Source: Nitrososphaerales archaeon TH5888
Lineage (GTDB): Archaea; Thermoproteota; Nitrososphaeria; Nitrososphaerales; Nitrososphaeraceae
Reading direction: 5' to 3'
Assembly (NCBI GenBank): GCA_014523595.1
Contig: JAATVN010000175.1
Coordinates: 1 to 5,101 of the forward strand
Length of the DNA: 5,101 nucleotides
Part shown: one piece after another, positions 4,345 through 5,101 of the stretch
Layout of the letters: the number at the start of each line of letters is the position of its first letter
How positions within the stretch are numbered: position 1 is the stretch's first letter
The notes under the pieces: generated by a model
The model's database searches: none
Seen by the model: only the letters and a program-made list of their open reading frames with translations
What the model was told of the DNA's origin: nothing
Translations under genes and position numbers: made by a program

Positions 4345-4478
4345 TAAACTTCTATTGCGTTTGGATAATAAACCTTAGAAATCAGTTTGTGATAACATTT
4401 GTCGCATACAAAGGAATCTAGAAATGGATTGGGTGAATGTACAGTTCTCTTGCAGTTGTCACATTTGATGCTCTCCAT
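4344..4478 (-). CDS. Small C4 zinc-ribbon protein (44 aa)
   Basis: A 44-residue frame starting MESIKCDNCKR with ATG at 4478. Two Cys-x2-Cys pairs, C6/C9 and C25/C28 (FVCDKCYHKL), are separated by 15 residues in the classic zinc-ribbon layout, with a short basic and aromatic tail (KVYYPNAIEV). The protein is little more than one zinc finger and probably binds nucleic acid or docks on a larger protein; no specific role can be read. A TATA-like TTTTATAAAA (4511-4520) lies about 35-40 bp upstream of the ATG, giving a short leader. The second pair, CDKC, matches that of the 127-aa protein next door (CDKC), hinting at related folds in adjacent genes. Confidence 0.75.
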   Translation of the reverse strand: MESIKCDNCKRTVHSPNPFLDSFVCDKCYHKLISKVYYPNAIEV

Positions 4479-4510
4479 TATATAATAATGGTCATCATTT
4501 GATAAAAGGA

Positions 4511-4520
4511 TTTTATAAAA
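4511..4520 (-). promoter_or_regulatory. TATA-like box of the 44-aa zinc-ribbon gene
   Basis: TTTTATAAAA, a near-ideal archaeal TATA box, is centred about 37 bp before the ATG at 4478 and would give a leader of about 10 nt. It lies in the 68-bp gap after the 127-aa gene, so the smaller gene can be transcribed on its own. Confidence 0.5.
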
Positions 4521-4546
4521 AAAATTAGAGACAAATTAATACTTAA

Positions 4547-4930
4547 TTAACATATCGTTTCTATACATTTATCACAATATCTCTCGATTAATGTGATTCC
4601 ATTCATATCATAACTTGCTATTTTCGTCGGAGTTTCCCTACAAATGGAACAGATGCCACCAGTTACTTTTGTAATTAATTCCTGCTTCTGATATGGCAAT
4701 ATCTTTGTATCCTGTAATTTTTTGTTCAGATAATCTAATTTTTCATCTGGGATCTCCATCGGTATTACTGTCGGCTTTGGTTTAGGTTTTGAGGTGTCAT
4801 CATTAGAAATATACTCGGTCATTAAATCTCTAAGAAAAGAAAAAACTTTACTTGAGGTAACCCACGTGTCCTCCATTTTCCAGAACAATTCTTTTCTTGC
4901 ATCGGCATTAGGAAGGGATGCCTTAACCAT
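4547..4930 (-). CDS. Hypothetical protein with C-terminal zinc-binding motif (127 aa)
   Basis: A 127-residue protein in three parts. Residues 1-42 are predicted helical (ARKELFWKMEDTW, SSKVFSFLRDLMTEYI). Residues 43-60 are a Lys-Pro linker (KPKPKP). Residues 61-90 form a charged helical segment. The C-terminus carries a zinc ribbon: C94-x2-C97 (CSICRETP) and C119-x2-C122 (RYCDKCIETIC), with a final C127 as the last residue. The layout suggests a helical interaction domain joined to a zinc module, perhaps a regulator or adaptor, but no family is recognised. ATG at 4930 is the first in-frame ATG after an upstream TAA; the short open extension before it (SCCAIVD) has no usable start. A TTAAAATATG box lies about 50 bp upstream. 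It follows another zinc-ribbon gene by 60 bp, so co-transcription is possible. Confidence 0.75.
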   Translation of the reverse strand: MVKASLPNADARKELFWKMEDTWVTSSKVFSFLRDLMTEYISNDDTSKPKPKPTVIPMEIPDEKLDYLNKKLQDTKILPYQKQELITKVTGGICSICRETPTKIASYDMNGITLIERYCDKCIETIC

Positions 4931-4990
4931 GTCTACAATGGCACAACAAGATTATTATGCGATCAATAATTTTTTACATATTTTAACTTC

Positions 4991-5101
4991 TTAGAGTTCG
5001 TCCATTGTAAATTTGTTATAACACATATTGCACCTAAATTTCTCATTTCCGGGATTACTCGATAGTACCTCAAGTTGACTTTTAGTCCTACATTTTGGAC
5101 A
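4991..5101 (-). CDS. Small C4 zinc-ribbon protein (5'-partial at window edge)
   Basis: The frame enters from the right edge and ends at TAA 4991-4993; 36 residues are visible. It shows Cys-x2-Cys at its first codons (CPKCRTKSQ) and a second pair 21 residues later (FRCNMCYNKFTMDEL), the typical C4 zinc-ribbon arrangement with a NPGNEK-type turn between the two knuckles. Since the first ligand pair lies at the window edge, only a few N-terminal residues are probably missing. The protein is thus likely about 40-45 residues, unless it is the C-terminal finger of a longer protein. It lies 60 bp upstream of the 127-aa gene on the same strand. No target can be named. Confidence 0.75.
   Translation of the reverse strand, partial: CPKCRTKSQLEVLSSNPGNEKFRCNMCYNKFTMDEL

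Noticed and set aside
4645..4660. GATGCCACCAG, resembling the end of the hairpin element
   Set aside because: It lies in the coding sequence of the 127-aa gene (TGGIC codons), has one base fewer, and no matching partner arm is nearby.
4794..4994. 66-codon rightward frame opposite the 127-aa gene
   Set aside because: It is antisense to the zinc-motif protein and runs into the stop region of the partial zinc-ribbon gene; no independent support.

Overview
This AT-rich 5.1 kb window looks like an accessory or intergenic-rich stretch from an ammonia-oxidising archaeon of the Thaumarchaeota (Nitrososphaeria; a soil Nitrososphaera/Nitrosocosmicus-like lineage is my best guess). The inference rests on a stand-alone TRAM-domain protein, a short protein of the archaeal 'MGRT-P-FR' type, a secreted Asp-box propeller, several very small zinc-ribbon proteins, and TATA-like boxes about 25-30 bp upstream of start codons with no Shine-Dalgarno sequence. 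No rRNA, tRNA, CRISPR or transposase gene was found.

Left part (1-2405): the 3' end of a gene for a secreted beta-propeller protein runs rightwards. It converges on a leftward group: a polytopic membrane protein, a small cysteine-containing lipoprotein-like protein and a TRAM RNA-binding protein. None of these three has a usable ATG at its first position; TTG, GTG and TTG are the best starts.

Middle (2406-3725): two short rightward genes (82 and 97 aa) each have their own TATA-like promoter. A 14-bp motif occurs twice in the divergent promoter region and, less exactly, a third time in the promoter of the 97-aa gene. Next is a leftward DUF72-family pseudogene. Its N-terminal half can be rebuilt only by correcting three frameshifts, and its C-terminal half is missing.

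Right part (3744-5101): this is a dense set of tiny genes, mostly missed by length-based gene calling. Four leftward genes carry CxxC-type zinc-binding pairs (about 57, 44, 127 and at least 36 aa), and one rightward gene encodes a 39-aa single-span membrane peptide. The main discovery candidate is a pair of related hairpin elements of 47 and 41 nt, in opposite orientations on either side of the membrane-peptide gene. They share 34 identical positions, and one has a stem lengthened on both sides by bases that pair with each other. That pattern suggests a structured RNA family or a small mobile palindromic repeat.

The genes do not form an obvious pathway. The shared themes are nucleic-acid-binding proteins (TRAM, zinc ribbons), surface proteins, and gene decay with small repeats.
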